This document shows positions 20,192 through 29,743 of a stretch of DNA of 64,000 bases, one piece after another. The notes under the pieces are model-generated. The model saw only the letters and a program-made list of their open reading frames with translations, was not told the origin of the DNA and did not search any database. The stretch comes from DAISKN01 sp963716925. Its GTDB lineage: Bacteria; Acidobacteriota; Vicinamibacteria; Marinacidobacterales; SMYC01. Both the position numbers and the translations under genes were made by a program. The stretch's first letter is position 1, and each line of letters opens with the position of its first letter. The DNA lies in contig CAVQUX010000025.1 in NCBI GenBank assembly GCA_963716925.1, positions 1 through 64,000 of the forward strand, in the 5' to 3' direction.

Positions 20192-20938
20192 ATGGATCGA
20201 AGGACGTTCCTTGCTGCTGTGGGAGGCGCCGGCGTCGTCGAGCTCATGTCCCCCGCCGAGAAGGCGGAAGCTCTCGAGTCCGCCATGGTCCAGGAGCTCG
20301 ACCGCGCGGCCCAGGACGCGGAAGATGCGAAGAAGCCGCGGATGGGCTCGAACAACGACAACGACGATCTGCCTCGGATGCCGGCGAAGCCGACGCTCGT
20401 CGACTTCTACCGACTGCGCTTCGCCCCTGCGCGCCACGTGCTCCAGAGCGGCGCCCGCGCCATGGAGGTCGGCATGCCCGAACGGACCATCATGGCGTGC
20501 CTCCTTCACGACATCTCCGTCTCGAACCTGGTACGGCCCGACCACGGCTACTGGTGCGCGCAGATGATCGAGCCCTACGTCGACGAGCGCATCTCCTGGG
20601 GCATCCGCTACCACCAGGCGCTCCGGTTCTTTCCCGATCCCGCGGTGGGCTACGAGTATCCCGAGATGTACAACCGGATGTTCGGCAAGGACTACGAGCC
20701 CGACGAGTACATCAAGCAGGCGCACGAGCACGCGAAGTCCCACAAGTGGTACATGGAAGCGCGCAACATCACGATGAACGACGAGTACGCCTTCGATCCC
20801 GCGAAGCAGGTGAGCCTCGACCCGTTCCTCGACATCATCGGCCGCAACTTCAAGAGCCCGCCGGAGGGACTCGGCTACGACGGAAGCCCGGTGGCGCACA
20901 TGTGGCGGACGATGATCTTCCCCAAGCGGCCGCTCTGA
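20192..20938 (+). CDS. HD-domain-like protein with Tat-type signal
   Basis: A 248-residue protein with a twin-arginine-like N-terminus (MDRRTFLAAVGGAG) and an HD-like metal-binding core: CLLHDIS at about residues 107-113 holds the HD pair, and SWGIRYHQALRFF at about 131-143 supplies a further His. An acidic, low-complexity linker (NNDNDD) precedes the core. The resemblance is to HD-superfamily phosphohydrolases or oxygenases; I cannot assign a substrate. An exported HD protein is uncommon, and the signal lacks a clear cleavage site, so it may be membrane-anchored. Ribosome binding site GGGAGG and a promoter lie just upstream. Frame intact. Confidence 0.65.
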   Translation: MDRRTFLAAVGGAGVVELMSPAEKAEALESAMVQELDRAAQDAEDAKKPRMGSNNDNDDLPRMPAKPTLVDFYRLRFAPARHVLQSGARAMEVGMPERTIMACLLHDISVSNLVRPDHGYWCAQMIEPYVDERISWGIRYHQALRFFPDPAVGYEYPEMYNRMFGKDYEPDEYIKQAHEHAKSHKWYMEARNITMNDEYAFDPAKQVSLDPFLDIIGRNFKSPPEGLGYDGSPVAHMWRTMIFPKRPL

Positions 20939-20941
20939 CCA

Positions 20942-22261
20942 TCAGCTCCGGGCGGTGACGGATAGCCGGCCCCTCGCGTAGTCGATGAGGTAGATCACCA
21001 GGCCCGCGCTCAACGTCAAAAGCCCTGCCAGAGATTCCTGCGGCCTGTCGGTCAGCATGAACAGAAGGCTCCATCCGCTCAGCAGGAGGAACACGATCGG
21101 GGGCCAGGGGTAGCCCCAGGTCCGGTACGGTCTCTCGATTCCCGGCTCGCTGCGTCTCAGCACGAAGACCCCGGCGACGGTCACCGCGGTAATCAGGTTC
21201 AGCGTGAACCCAGCGTACAGGAGCACCTGCTGGAAAGTCGCCGTGTAGATGAACGCGAGGGTGATCAGGGTCTGGGTGAGGATGGCGTAGACGGGGATTC
21301 CCTTCCCGTTCCGAAACGACAGCTTCGCCAGAAGCGGGAAGTCCTCTCCCATCACCTGAACGATCCGGGGGCCGACGAAGATCATCACGCTGATGGTCGA
21401 GGTGAGAATGAGAGATATGGTCACCGCCATGACCGCGCCCCCGGTCTCGCCGAAGATCCGGGAGGCGGAGAGGTAGCCGACCTCGATCTGCCCCTCGAGC
21501 ACTTCGAAGGGAACGGTGCGCAGGAAGGCATAGTTCACGAGCGTGTAGAGCACCAGGACCACCGCGGTTCCGGTGAAGAGTGCGCGCGGCAGGTGCCGGC
21601 TCGGATCCTCCATCTCGCCCACGATGTAGATCGCCGCATTCCAGCCGGTGTAGGCGAAAGCGACGTAGACCAGCGAGACCGCGAACGCGGGGGTGAGCAC
21701 GAGATCGAAGTCTCCCGCCCGCGGGAGGAAGGTGACGTCCTGAGCCGCGGGAACCCCGAAAGCGGCGACGATGAAGATCAAAAGCAGGACGACCTTCAGG
21801 GACGTCAGCAGGTTGTTGAACCGGCTCCCCCACACGATGCTCCAGCAGTGGAGGGCGGTGAAGAGGAGAACCACGAGGGCGGCGGTATGAACCACGGGGA
21901 TCCAGGTGAGCACCGTCGAGAGATAGCTCGCGAAGGCGATGGCCGCGAGGGCCGTCGGGGCGGCGAAGCCCACGGTCGCCGATACCCATCCCGAGAGGAA
22001 CCCCACGACGGGATGCACGATGCGCGAGAGAAGGTGGTACTCGCCTCCCGAGCGCGGAAGCGCGGTTCCGAGCTCTCCGTAGGTCAGCGCGCCGCAAAGC
22101 GCGGCGATTCCGCCGAGCACCCACAAGAGCTCGATCGGAAACCCCGACTTGATGTCGACGACCTGGAATCCGAGAGAGGTGAAGACACCGGTCCCCACCA
22201 TGTTGGCGATGACCATGAACGTAGCCGTCCACAGGCCGATCTTCGCCTCGGGTACCGACAC
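20942..22261 (-). CDS. Amino acid/polyamine permease, APC superfamily
   Basis: A 439-residue inner-membrane transporter of the APC superfamily with about 12 hydrophobic segments. The first helix carries the substrate-binding signature MVIANMVGTGVFTSLGFQ (residues ~16-33), and helix 3 follows LGTALPRSGGEYHLLSRI, the conserved APC loop. The length and topology are those of LAT-type or YfnA-like amino acid permeases. It is divergent from the RidA gene (56-base gap) and converges within 3 bases on the HD gene. The RidA neighbour suggests amino-acid or imine handling, but the solute cannot be deduced. Confidence 0.88.
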   Translation of the reverse strand: MSVPEAKIGLWTATFMVIANMVGTGVFTSLGFQVVDIKSGFPIELLWVLGGIAALCGALTYGELGTALPRSGGEYHLLSRIVHPVVGFLSGWVSATVGFAAPTALAAIAFASYLSTVLTWIPVVHTAALVVLLFTALHCWSIVWGSRFNNLLTSLKVVLLLIFIVAAFGVPAAQDVTFLPRAGDFDLVLTPAFAVSLVYVAFAYTGWNAAIYIVGEMEDPSRHLPRALFTGTAVVLVLYTLVNYAFLRTVPFEVLEGQIEVGYLSASRIFGETGGAVMAVTISLILTSTISVMIFVGPRIVQVMGEDFPLLAKLSFRNGKGIPVYAILTQTLITLAFIYTATFQQVLLYAGFTLNLITAVTVAGVFVLRRSEPGIERPYRTWGYPWPPIVFLLLSGWSLLFMLTDRPQESLAGLLTLSAGLVIYLIDYARGRLSVTARS

Positions 22262-22317
22262 GGCGGGAGTCTATCGCAGTTCCTGTGATATCTTGCCGGG
22301 CGGTGGAGGAACGAAGA

Positions 22318-22779
22318 ATGAAGGCGTCATCCAAGGCTCTGATCGCTCTCGGACTCCTGCTGGGCATGGCTCTCCTGCTGGGGGCGGCGCCTCCCGCGGC
22401 CGAGAAGAAGGCGGTGATGGGCGCGTCCAAGCCCGTCGGCCCCTATTCTCCCGGTGTCGACATCGGAAGCCTGGTGTTCGTGGCGGGACAGATCGGCCTC
22501 GACCCGGCGACGGGCAAGATGGTGGAAGGCGGTATCGACGCGCAGACCACTCAGGTGATGAAGAACGCGGAAGCGGTCTTGAAGAACGCGGGGCTCGGAT
22601 TCAAGGACGTGGTCCGGACCACGGTGTTCCTGACCAACATCGGCGATTTTCAGGCGATGAACAAGATCTACGCGGGATACTTCCCCGAAGGGTCCATCGC
22701 ACCCGCCCGGTCGACGGTCGCCGTCTCCGCACTCGCCGCCGGAGCAATCGTCGAGATCGACTTCATCGCGGCGCGCTAG
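22318..22779 (+). CDS. RidA (YjgF/UK114) family protein with signal peptide
   Basis: A 153-residue RidA family enamine/imine deaminase. The start at 22318 follows GGAGGA and opens a signal peptide (ALIALGLLLGMALLLGAAPPA). The family core is complete: KPVGPYSPGVDIGSLVFVAG, the Q-x-x-x-x-x-N-x-x-x-x-L pattern, and IAPARSTVAVSALAAGAIVEID with the Arg expected to bind the substrate carboxylate. Cytoplasmic RidA removes reactive 2-aminoacrylate; an exported form must act on a periplasmic pool. It overlaps the convergent PhyH gene by 4 bases. Confidence 0.88.
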   Translation: MKASSKALIALGLLLGMALLLGAAPPAAEKKAVMGASKPVGPYSPGVDIGSLVFVAGQIGLDPATGKMVEGGIDAQTTQVMKNAEAVLKNAGLGFKDVVRTTVFLTNIGDFQAMNKIYAGYFPEGSIAPARSTVAVSALAAGAIVEIDFIAAR

Positions 22780-23567
22780 CCCTCGTAGACGATCGGGAAG
22801 AGCTCGTGCTCCATCGGCTCTCCCGGTTTCAGCGTCAGCTCGGGAAACGGCGGGGAAGTCGGAAACGGCCGCGTCGCGAAGACCGCGTCGTCTCCCAGCC
22901 ATCGGGTCGAGAACGCGCGGCGGCGGAACGGGTGCTCCGCGGTTCCCGGAGCCCCGTGCAACGTCTTCATGTGGAAGACGATGCAGTCGCCGGGCTCGAG
23001 ATCGAAGGAGAGGATCTCGTAGTCGCTCCTCCGGGCGTCGATGTCGGGGACGGGCTCGAAAGCGGACGTCGACCCCTCGTAGGGCCGGTGGTCCATGAAC
23101 TTACGGGGGGTGAAGAGTTTCCCCCACCGGTGCGAGCCCGCCACGAACTCGGGAGAGACCGAGCGCGGCACCGGATCGAGGGGAAGCCAGATGCTGCACA
23201 CCTGCTCGCCATCGACACAATAATAAGGTTGGTCCTGGTGCCAGGGGCTCACTTCCCGGGTACCCGGCTCCTTCACCAGGACGTGCTCATGGAAGATGCG
23301 GGCCTTCCGCGAACGCATCAAGCGTGCGGCCAGCTCCCCCACCCCGGACTCGAGGATGAAATCACGGTACTCGGGAATCCTCTGCCAGTTGCAGTAGTCG
23401 TCGACGAAAGCGCCGGGGTTGCCCTCTTGGGTGTAGCGGCATCCGTAGGGGCTCGGGTCCTTCAAGTTCCTTTCGAGTCCTTCCGCGAGCCGCTCGAGCC
23501 AGCGGAGCTCGAACGCGCCGCGAACGGCGATAGCGCCGTTCTCGGAGTACCGATCCCGCTCGATCAA
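22776..23567 (-). CDS. Phytanoyl-CoA dioxygenase (PhyH) family protein
   Basis: A 263-residue non-heme Fe(II)/2-oxoglutarate oxygenase. The facial triad is visible: SPWHQDQPYY holds the HxD pair (about residues 118-127) and FHMKTLHGAPG holds the distal His, with the 2-oxoglutarate-binding Arg in RRRAFSTRW. I chose the TTG at 23567 because it overlaps the stop of the preceding TPR gene (TTGA), a coupling arrangement seen repeatedly in this window, and because no ATG lies near. PhyH enzymes hydroxylate acyl-CoAs, amino acids or secondary metabolites; the substrate here is open. Confidence 0.82.
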   Translation of the reverse strand: MIERDRYSENGAIAVRGAFELRWLERLAEGLERNLKDPSPYGCRYTQEGNPGAFVDDYCNWQRIPEYRDFILESGVGELAARLMRSRKARIFHEHVLVKEPGTREVSPWHQDQPYYCVDGEQVCSIWLPLDPVPRSVSPEFVAGSHRWGKLFTPRKFMDHRPYEGSTSAFEPVPDIDARRSDYEILSFDLEPGDCIVFHMKTLHGAPGTAEHPFRRRAFSTRWLGDDAVFATRPFPTSPPFPELTLKPGEPMEHELFPIVYEG

Positions 23568-25160
23568 TTGCTCGTCTCTCCGAGGAAGCGCTCCGCCTCT
23601 TCGAGACGCCGGGTCCTCTCTCCCTCGGACCACATCGACCTCAACGCCCGATAGTGCCGGGTCGCGACCTCGCGGCGTCCGAGCTTGTCGGCGGACCGCG
23701 CGGCCCCGAGTATCGCGAGGGCGCGGTGGGGCATCCGCACCAGCATCTCCTCGAAAACCGGAAGGGCCTCTTCCGCCTTCCCCGACTCGAGGAGAACGTA
23801 GCCGTAGAGCTCGAACGGAGGCACGATGGGCTCGGGAGGTCCGTAGGCGGGATGCATTTCTTTTTCTTTGGCCATCGCCTCTTCCATCAGCCGCACCGCC
23901 TCGCCATGTTCTCCCTCGACGAGGCGCACGAGTGCCGCGAGCTCCCGCTGGGCGACGGTCGTAGAGACTTTCAAATCCTCGAGAGTCACCTGCCCCTGGA
24001 AATACGACTTGAGCCCCGAGGTCTCCTGCCCCTCGAGCTCCGCGAGCCGGCGCTCGATCGCCTTCGCCGTTCTCGGATCTCCCTGGTTCACGGCCTTGAA
24101 TCCGGCGGCGAGCAGCAAGTAGACGTCCCCGGCATGGCGTTCCTTGAGGAGATCGTCGATGGGAATGGGATAGGCGTCCCAATCCCCCGACTCCAGCATG
24201 AAGCGCGCTCTCATGTTGGCGAGCGTCGCCTGGATGCGGTCCGTCGTGACCTCGCGCTCGGCGAGGGGCCGGATCTCCTCGATGCACTCCCTCGCCTTCG
24301 AAAGCTCACCGCGCTGAAGGTGGCCGTACTCCATCCAGGCGAGGGCGTGGAAATCGCGCCGGGTGTCGGAGAGTCCCTTCGATCGGACCCAGGACACCGA
24401 CGCGTCGTAGGCGCGCCGGTTCGACATCACCGTCTTGTCCCACAGACCGAGCTGCACGTAGATGTGCGACGGCATGTGGAGCGCGTGCTCCACATCGGGT
24501 GCGATCTCGGCATAGCGATCGGCGGCGTAGAGCGCGAGGGGAGCGTGAAGGGGATCGTCGAAAGCATGGATGATGTAGTGCGCGGCTCCCGGATGGGTCG
24601 GGTGCTCGCGGAATATCTCCTCCGCTACCGCCGCCGCCTTCATCTGCGGGCGAAAGTCGTTCCCCGCGCGGCGCACCGTTCCCAGAGAGCGCCAGGGCAT
24701 AGAACGCCCGCGCCTCCAGATCCTCCGGATAGAGGGCGACGATCTCCTCCATGGCGGCGGCATAGGCGAGGTCCCGTGCGTCCTTCTCGCCCGCGCCGTA
24801 CAAAGTCTCGACCGCCTCCATCCACATCTTCTCGCGCTCGGTCCCGGCTTTCCCGACTCGCTCCTCCCGCGTCCGTCCGAGCTTCGACAGCGCCTTTCGC
24901 GCCGCCGGCAGATCCTGCTCGGTCGGAGTCATCAAGGGGTTTCCATTGTGGGCCATCGCTTCTCCCCAGTAGGCGAGGGCGAAGTCGGGCTCGAGCGCCT
25001 GCGCTTTCTGGAAGACCTCGATCGCGTCCTCGAACCCGAAGCTGTGGAGGATGGCGACGCCACGGAGGAACTCCGCCTGCGCCGCGGGAGTCGCCGACGT
25101 CGGGAAATCGACGGTTCCTGCCTGGAGCGCGAGGACGATCGCCGGAACGATGAGCGCCAT
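23564..25160 (-). pseudogene. Secreted TPR protein, one frameshift
   Basis: A TPR protein of about 531 residues. The ATG at 25160 follows GGGAGG and gives a signal peptide (MALIVPAIVLALQAG). The segment AILHSFGFEDAIEVFQKAQALEPDFALAYWGEAMAHNGNP is cited here only in parts: FGFEDAIEVFQKAQ and AYWGEAMAHNGN are typical of a family of secreted TPR proteins. A single break near 24680 joins the N-terminal half to HPGAAHYIIHAFDDPLHAP. The rest is continuous to the stop at 23564. It is translationally coupled to the PhyH gene, so the two may cooperate. Function unknown. Confidence 0.78.
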
Positions 25161-25302
25161 GGAGCCGACCTCCCTTTCAGAGGAAGTCTACCACCGGCAA
25201 CGAATGCCGTCTCAGACTGAACGCTCGTCGTCCGTCTGGGCGTAGAGCGCAGCGGTGGGCGCAAGGAGACCCTCCGGTCGTCTCCAAGCTACGAACGGGC
25301 CG

Positions 25303-25503
25303 TCATCGGAACACCTTCTTCAGGCTTCCCTTGCCGCCAATCCTTCGCAGAACCTCATCCATCTCGCCTTCAGACACCACAAGGGTCAGCGCCCGGTCGA
25401 GCGCTTCGGTGTCGGTTGCCGCGCCCAGGAGCCGCCTGGCTTTCTCGAGCTTCGCCTGGTCGATGCGGACGTGCCTGTGCCGAAGAACGGGCGAGTTTGT
25501 CAT
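25303..25503 (-). CDS. VapB-like antitoxin, no toxin partner visible
   Basis: A 66-residue protein resembling the short antitoxins of VapB type (RIDQAKLEKARRLLGAATD, then TEALDRALTLVVSEGEMDE). The ATG at 25503 is preceded by AAAGGAGG with ideal spacing, so I prefer it over the upstream ATG at 25575. A PIN-domain toxin normally follows; here the downstream side (25161-25302) holds no such gene. It may be an orphan or act elsewhere. Confidence 0.65.
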   Translation of the reverse strand: MTNSPVLRHRHVRIDQAKLEKARRLLGAATDTEALDRALTLVVSEGEMDEVLRRIGGKGSLKKVFR

Positions 25504-25604
25504 GTCCGCCTCCTTTGCTGGTTTGAATCGTACGCGAATTGTGTCCATCTCAGTTGAAGGCAACGCCTTATGCAAGACCGGGCCCGCGCGAGTATATTTC
25601 CCGC

Positions 25605-27059
25605 ATGAGCCGGATCACGTTCGCCTTGCTCGCCATCGCCCTCGTTTCCTCCACCGCCTCGGCCGCTTTCGGAAATGACCTCAGGGACGACCCGCGCGTC
25701 CAGACCGCGCTCGGTCTTCTCGAAGTCTGGGCCGAAGCCGAGATGGCGTACGACGACATCCCCGGGGTCTCGATGGCGGTGGTCCACGATCAGGACCTGC
25801 TGTGGAGCCGCGGATTCGGCTTCGCCGACCGCGCGAGGAAGGCCGAAGCCTCCTCCGACACCATCTACAGCATCTGCTCGATCTCGAAGCTCTTCACCGC
25901 TATCGGGGTCCTCCAGCTTCGCGATCAGGGGAAGCTCGAGCTCGACGATCCGGTCTCGCAGCACCTCTCCTGGTTCGACATCCAGCAGAGCTTTCCCGAC
26001 GCGCCTCCGATCACCGTGCGCGGGATCCTCACCCACTCCGCCGGGCTTCCGCGAGAGTCCGACTATCCCTACTGGACGTATCCCGACTACGCGTTCCCCA
26101 CCCGCGAAGAGATTATCGACCGGCTCTCGGAGCAGAAGACGCTCTATCCCGAGGGGCGCTACTTCCAGTACTCGAACCTCGGGCTCACGCTCGCGGGAGA
26201 GATCGTCGCCCAGGTCGCGGGCGAGCCCTATGCGGAGTACTCCCGGCGCCGCATCCTCGGCCCGCTTCTGATGACGGACACTTCGACCGAGATCCCCGTC
26301 GAGCACCGCGGCGGACGCTTCGCCATGGGCTATGGAGGCAAGCGCCGCGAGGGCGGACGCGAGCCTCTGACGTTCTTCCAGGTCAAGGGAATCTCTCCCG
26401 CGGCGGGCTACGCCTCCACCGTCCTCGACCTCGCCAGGTTCGCCTCCTGGCAGTTCCGTCTCCTCGAGAACGGAGGCGAGGAGGTTCTCAAAGCCTCGAC
26501 CCTTCGTGAGATGCACCGCGTCCACTGGGTCGACCCCGACTGGAAGACGACCTGGGGACTGGGATTCGCGGTCTCGCGCCGCGACGACAAGACGTTCGTC
26601 GGCCACGGCGGCAGCTGCCCGGGATTCCGCTCCGACCTCCTCCTTCAGACGAAGGAGAAGCTGGCGGCGGTATCGATGGCCAACGCCAACGACGCCGATG
26701 CCTCGGCCTTCACCCGGACCGCCTACCGCATCCTGTCCCCGGCCCTGGCAGAGGCCGCCGCGGCCCCGGAGAAAGCCCAGGCGCCGGACCCGTCGCTGAA
26801 GCGATACGTGGGGACCTATCGAAACGGCTGGGGCGGCGAGATTGCCGTGCTCCCGTGGAAGGACGGACTCGCCATGCTCTATCTTCCGACGGACGACCCG
26901 ATGGATTCTCTCGAGCCGCTGAAGCGAACCGGGGAGAATCTCTTCCGGAGGGTGCGCCGCGACGACGGTGAGCTCGCGGAAGAGGTCGCGTTCACGGTTG
27001 CGAACGGCGAAGTCAGCAGCTTCACCCGCCACAGCAACCGGTTTCCGCGCGTTCGTTGA
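25605..27059 (+). CDS. Serine hydrolase of the beta-lactamase/class C family
   Basis: A 484-residue secreted serine hydrolase of the beta-lactamase/D-alanyl-D-alanine-peptidase fold. The ATG at 25605 gives a signal peptide (FALLAIALVSSTASA). Catalytic motifs are SISK (about residues 90-93, Ser and Lys of SxxK), YSN (about 190, second motif) and HGGS (about 337, third motif). A C-terminal domain from about 400 (RYVGTYRNGWGGEIAVLPW) is the lipocalin-like/DUF3471-type extension common in this family. It might be an esterase, a D-aminopeptidase or a beta-lactamase; the motifs alone do not decide. Frame intact, about 130 bases from any neighbour in the same direction. Confidence 0.85.
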   Translation: MSRITFALLAIALVSSTASAAFGNDLRDDPRVQTALGLLEVWAEAEMAYDDIPGVSMAVVHDQDLLWSRGFGFADRARKAEASSDTIYSICSISKLFTAIGVLQLRDQGKLELDDPVSQHLSWFDIQQSFPDAPPITVRGILTHSAGLPRESDYPYWTYPDYAFPTREEIIDRLSEQKTLYPEGRYFQYSNLGLTLAGEIVAQVAGEPYAEYSRRRILGPLLMTDTSTEIPVEHRGGRFAMGYGGKRREGGREPLTFFQVKGISPAAGYASTVLDLARFASWQFRLLENGGEEVLKASTLREMHRVHWVDPDWKTTWGLGFAVSRRDDKTFVGHGGSCPGFRSDLLLQTKEKLAAVSMANANDADASAFTRTAYRILSPALAEAAAAPEKAQAPDPSLKRYVGTYRNGWGGEIAVLPWKDGLAMLYLPTDDPMDSLEPLKRTGENLFRRVRRDDGELAEEVAFTVANGEVSSFTRHSNRFPRVR

Positions 27060-27069
27060 GGAGGGCCGG

Positions 27070-27828
27070 TCACCCCTCGCCCCTCAGGTGCTGCTCGGCG
27101 CGGGCCCGATCCCGGAAGATCGTGACCCGCAGTCCGGCGTTCCGGGCCACCGTCTCGACGAAATCATGGGAATGGTCGTCGGGACTGACGAGAAGAGCCA
27201 CGAGGGCCGTCTTGTCGATCTCCGGAACATCAAACATTTCCTTCCTCGCGAACTCGTAGTTCGCGAGAACCGATTCCACGTTCCTGGACTCGGTCATGTC
27301 CACGAGATAGCGCTGGATTCCAAGCTCTCTTCCCATCGCATGGGCTTCGATGTTATTCGTCATCGCCCGCTCGCGGGTGTAGTTTCCGACGACTCTCAGG
27401 ATGATGTACTTCCGATCGCTGGACGGTTCGATCGAGCGGAAACTCCCGTTATCCAGCCGCCGCACCTCGACCCCGTTGGAAGCCGCGCCCGTCCAGTGCT
27501 CGAACGAGACGGTGTTTTCATCCTCCTCGAGAGCCAGACTCAGGGCCTCTGCGCACTCCAAGGTGCAGGAGGTCAGGACGAGGTTGTAGTCCGTCCGCGT
27601 TCCCGGAATCGGCGGCTCGTCGCCGCGGCGGACGTAGGCGGCGGCCGTCCGCCCGGTGCCGGGGATGGAATGCTCGACGAACTCCCCGAGGTGGGGCTGC
27701 AGGGAAGCCTCGTCCCTCACCCCCAGCAGCACGCGGAAGACCCGCTCTTCGGCCGTCCGGGAAACTTCGGACTCGCACCACGCGCAATTGGCCGATGGGT
27801 CGGGTGGTGTCCACCGGGTCCACTTCAT
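27070..27828 (-). CDS. Protein with C-terminal STAS/SpoIIAA-like domain
   Basis: A 252-residue cytoplasmic protein. The N-terminal half contains two cysteine pairs (CAWCE near residue 16, TSCTLEC near 89) and is not recognised. The C-terminal half (about 138-250) looks like a SpoIIAA-like/STAS fold: KYIILRVVGNYTRERA, YLVDMTESRNVES, ALVALLVSPDDHSHDF. Such domains bind nucleotides or lipids, or act in phosphorylation switches. It is convergent with the serine hydrolase and divergent from the solute-binding protein. The function is unknown. Confidence 0.5.
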   Translation of the reverse strand: MKWTRWTPPDPSANCAWCESEVSRTAEERVFRVLLGVRDEASLQPHLGEFVEHSIPGTGRTAAAYVRRGDEPPIPGTRTDYNLVLTSCTLECAEALSLALEEDENTVSFEHWTGAASNGVEVRRLDNGSFRSIEPSSDRKYIILRVVGNYTRERAMTNNIEAHAMGRELGIQRYLVDMTESRNVESVLANYEFARKEMFDVPEIDKTALVALLVSPDDHSHDFVETVARNAGLRVTIFRDRARAEQHLRGEG

Positions 27829-27930
27829 AAGACCTCCCCTTCGAGTACTTCTTCAGCAAGAGCAAGAGTCGTGCCCGAACCCAGGCGAACCCCGGGAACT
27901 GCCGGCGGCTCAAAGGATATCCCGAACGAA

Positions 27931-27962
27931 GCGCGCGGGCCCATCGGAATGGGCCCGCGCGC
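27931..27962. repeat. Perfect 13-bp GC-rich inverted repeat between divergent genes
   Basis: Arms 27931-27943 and 27950-27962 are exactly complementary with a 6-base loop. It lies in the 284-base gap between two genes that point away from each other, so it cannot terminate either. It is followed by ATTTC on the plus strand. It could be an operator, a transcription barrier, or the terminator of a gene that has been lost. Confidence 0.6.
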
Positions 27963-28112
27963 ATTTCAAAACGCAATATCCGAACCCGCGGGGCGAGGGA
28001 TCACGACCTCGCCCTCGGCTTCGTCACTCCTCGAAAACGCAGACGGTTCTCCGTCCGTCTGGTACACTGGTCGTATCACTTTTCCAATCGAAGCTCCAAA
28101 GGAGATCGCCTC

Positions 28113-28862
28113 ATGAACGTGAGCCGTCTCGCCCTTCTGTTCTCGGCGCTCGCCTTCGCCTCTCCGGTGCGTGCCGAGACTCTTCGAGTGCTCGCGCTCG
28201 AGTCCGATTCCTTCTTCTACCAGAAGGACGGCAAGCTCACCGGCATCGAGCACGACATCCTCGACTACTTCGCCAAGTCCCGGAACGCGACTCTCGAGGT
28301 CGAGTGGGTGGACTCGTTCGCCGGGATGCTCGAGCGCGTCGAGAAGGGAGAGGTCGATCTCGCCGCGGGCACCATCACCATCACTCCCGAGCGAGCCCGG
28401 AGAATGGACTTCACTGCGTCGTACTTTCCGGTTCAGGTGATCCTGGTCGAGCGGATGAGCGACCACACGAAGTCCCTGACCGATCTGGTGGGCCAGAAGG
28501 TGGCCGCCTTCACCAGGACGACGGCGGAGGACGCCCTCAGAGCCGTTCCGGGAATCCTCATCGTCAACGACGGGACGCTCCAGGAGCAGATGACGGCGAT
28601 CGAGCGCGGCGGGCTGCGCGCCGCCGCCGCCGACTCGAGCGCCATCATCCCCGAGCTCGACAAGTTCCCGAACCTGAAGATTGGAATGGCGCTCGGCGCC
28701 GAGAGCGGATTCGGCTTCGCGCTTCCGAAGGGCTCTCTCCTCACCGCGCCTCTGACCGAGCACATCAAGAAGCTGAAGCAGTCCGGGATCTACTTCCGCC
28801 TCGTGACCACGCACATGGGGCCGCGGGCGAGCGAGATCGTCAAAGCGGCGAAGGCCGAGTAG
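28113..28862 (+). CDS. Solute-binding protein, family 3 (amino acid type)
   Basis: A 249-residue periplasmic binding protein of family 3. The ATG at 28113 follows AAAGGAG and gives a signal peptide ending SPVRA. The fold is clear: DGKLTGIEHDILDYFAK, the VDLAAGTITITPERARRMDFT block at about residues 87-107, and the second lobe GQKVAAFTRTTAEDALR. The usual family motif 'DLIxAGMSITPER' is closely matched. No permease or ATPase gene is adjacent, so it may serve a remote transporter or be a receptor domain. It overlaps the convergent methyltransferase end by 23 bases. Confidence 0.85.
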   Translation: MNVSRLALLFSALAFASPVRAETLRVLALESDSFFYQKDGKLTGIEHDILDYFAKSRNATLEVEWVDSFAGMLERVEKGEVDLAAGTITITPERARRMDFTASYFPVQVILVERMSDHTKSLTDLVGQKVAAFTRTTAEDALRAVPGILIVNDGTLQEQMTAIERGGLRAAAADSSAIIPELDKFPNLKIGMALGAESGFGFALPKGSLLTAPLTEHIKKLKQSGIYFRLVTTHMGPRASEIVKAAKAE

Positions 28863-29743
28863 GTATCCCGAGGCGGTCCGAGGGACCGGGCGAGGACAAT
28901 CGCTTTTCCCTCCGCAGCGCGCGGACGTTCGCTTCGCGCCAGGCTTTGTCGTCGAGGACGAAGAATGAGTCGCGGAGCGCCGCCATGCCGCTCTTTCCCG
29001 CGGGCGCGGAGAGCGTCAGTCCCGAAGGCGCGGTGACGACCAGAGCGCGCTCGCCTCGCCGGCGTATCCGGACTCGGATGGTCTCGTCGTCAACGCCCCG
29101 GGCCTCCAGGTCGACGAGCCCCCCCTCCATCGCGTCGAGCAGATTGTAGTCGAAGAGCGCCTCTTCCCCGCGACCTTCGCCCTTCCGGCGGAGCACGAAC
29201 AGATGCTGGCTCGGGAGAAACTCGTGGAGCGCTTCGAGCTCGAACCCCGCGGGCTTCCACTCGGCGAGAACCTCTCGAACCGACAGCGTATGCTCGGGCC
29301 GGATGTGGTCCGCCGAGCCGTCCTCCTTGCGGTACTCGAGGAGCGCCACTCTGCCGCCGGGAGCGAGCGATTCGCGCATGCGGACGAGCATGAGCTCGAA
29401 CGCCTCCATCTCGTGGTAGACGTCGGCGAGAAGAATCCAGTCGAGTGAGCCTTCGGGAAGGCGAGGATCGGTGGACGTTCCCCGGACGGTCTCGATCGCG
29501 CCGACTCCCTCCTCGGCCGCGAGCTGCTCCAGGAGCGCGAGCATCTCCGGCTGGATGTCGGAGGCGTAGACCTTTCCTCCGGGGACGACCTTCTTCGCGA
29601 CTCGCCGCGTGTAATAACCGGAGCCCGCCCCGACGTCGGCGACGACGTCCCCTGGAACGAGCCCCATGGCCTCGAGAACCTGATCGGGCCGCTCCTCATC
29701 CTCCCGATCCTCGCGCTCGAGCCAGTAAGCCCCGCGGTAGCTC
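28840..29743 (-). CDS. Class I SAM-dependent methyltransferase (in-frame with upstream amidohydrolase)
   Basis: A Rossmann-fold methyltransferase of about 300 residues. If translated separately it begins MSYRGAYWLERE at 29743. The SAM-binding motif I is VVADVGAGSGYYTRRV, the acidic motif II is YASDIQPEM, and motif IV is DWILLADVYHEM. Members of this branch usually carry the 'GAxWLxR' lead-in and are often exported. A ~100-residue C-terminal extension (DYNLLDAMEGGLVDLEARG and beyond) is not recognised. No stop codon separates it from the amidohydrolase, so either the proteins are fused or an indel removed the stop. The last residues overlap the solute-binding protein gene. Confidence 0.75.
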
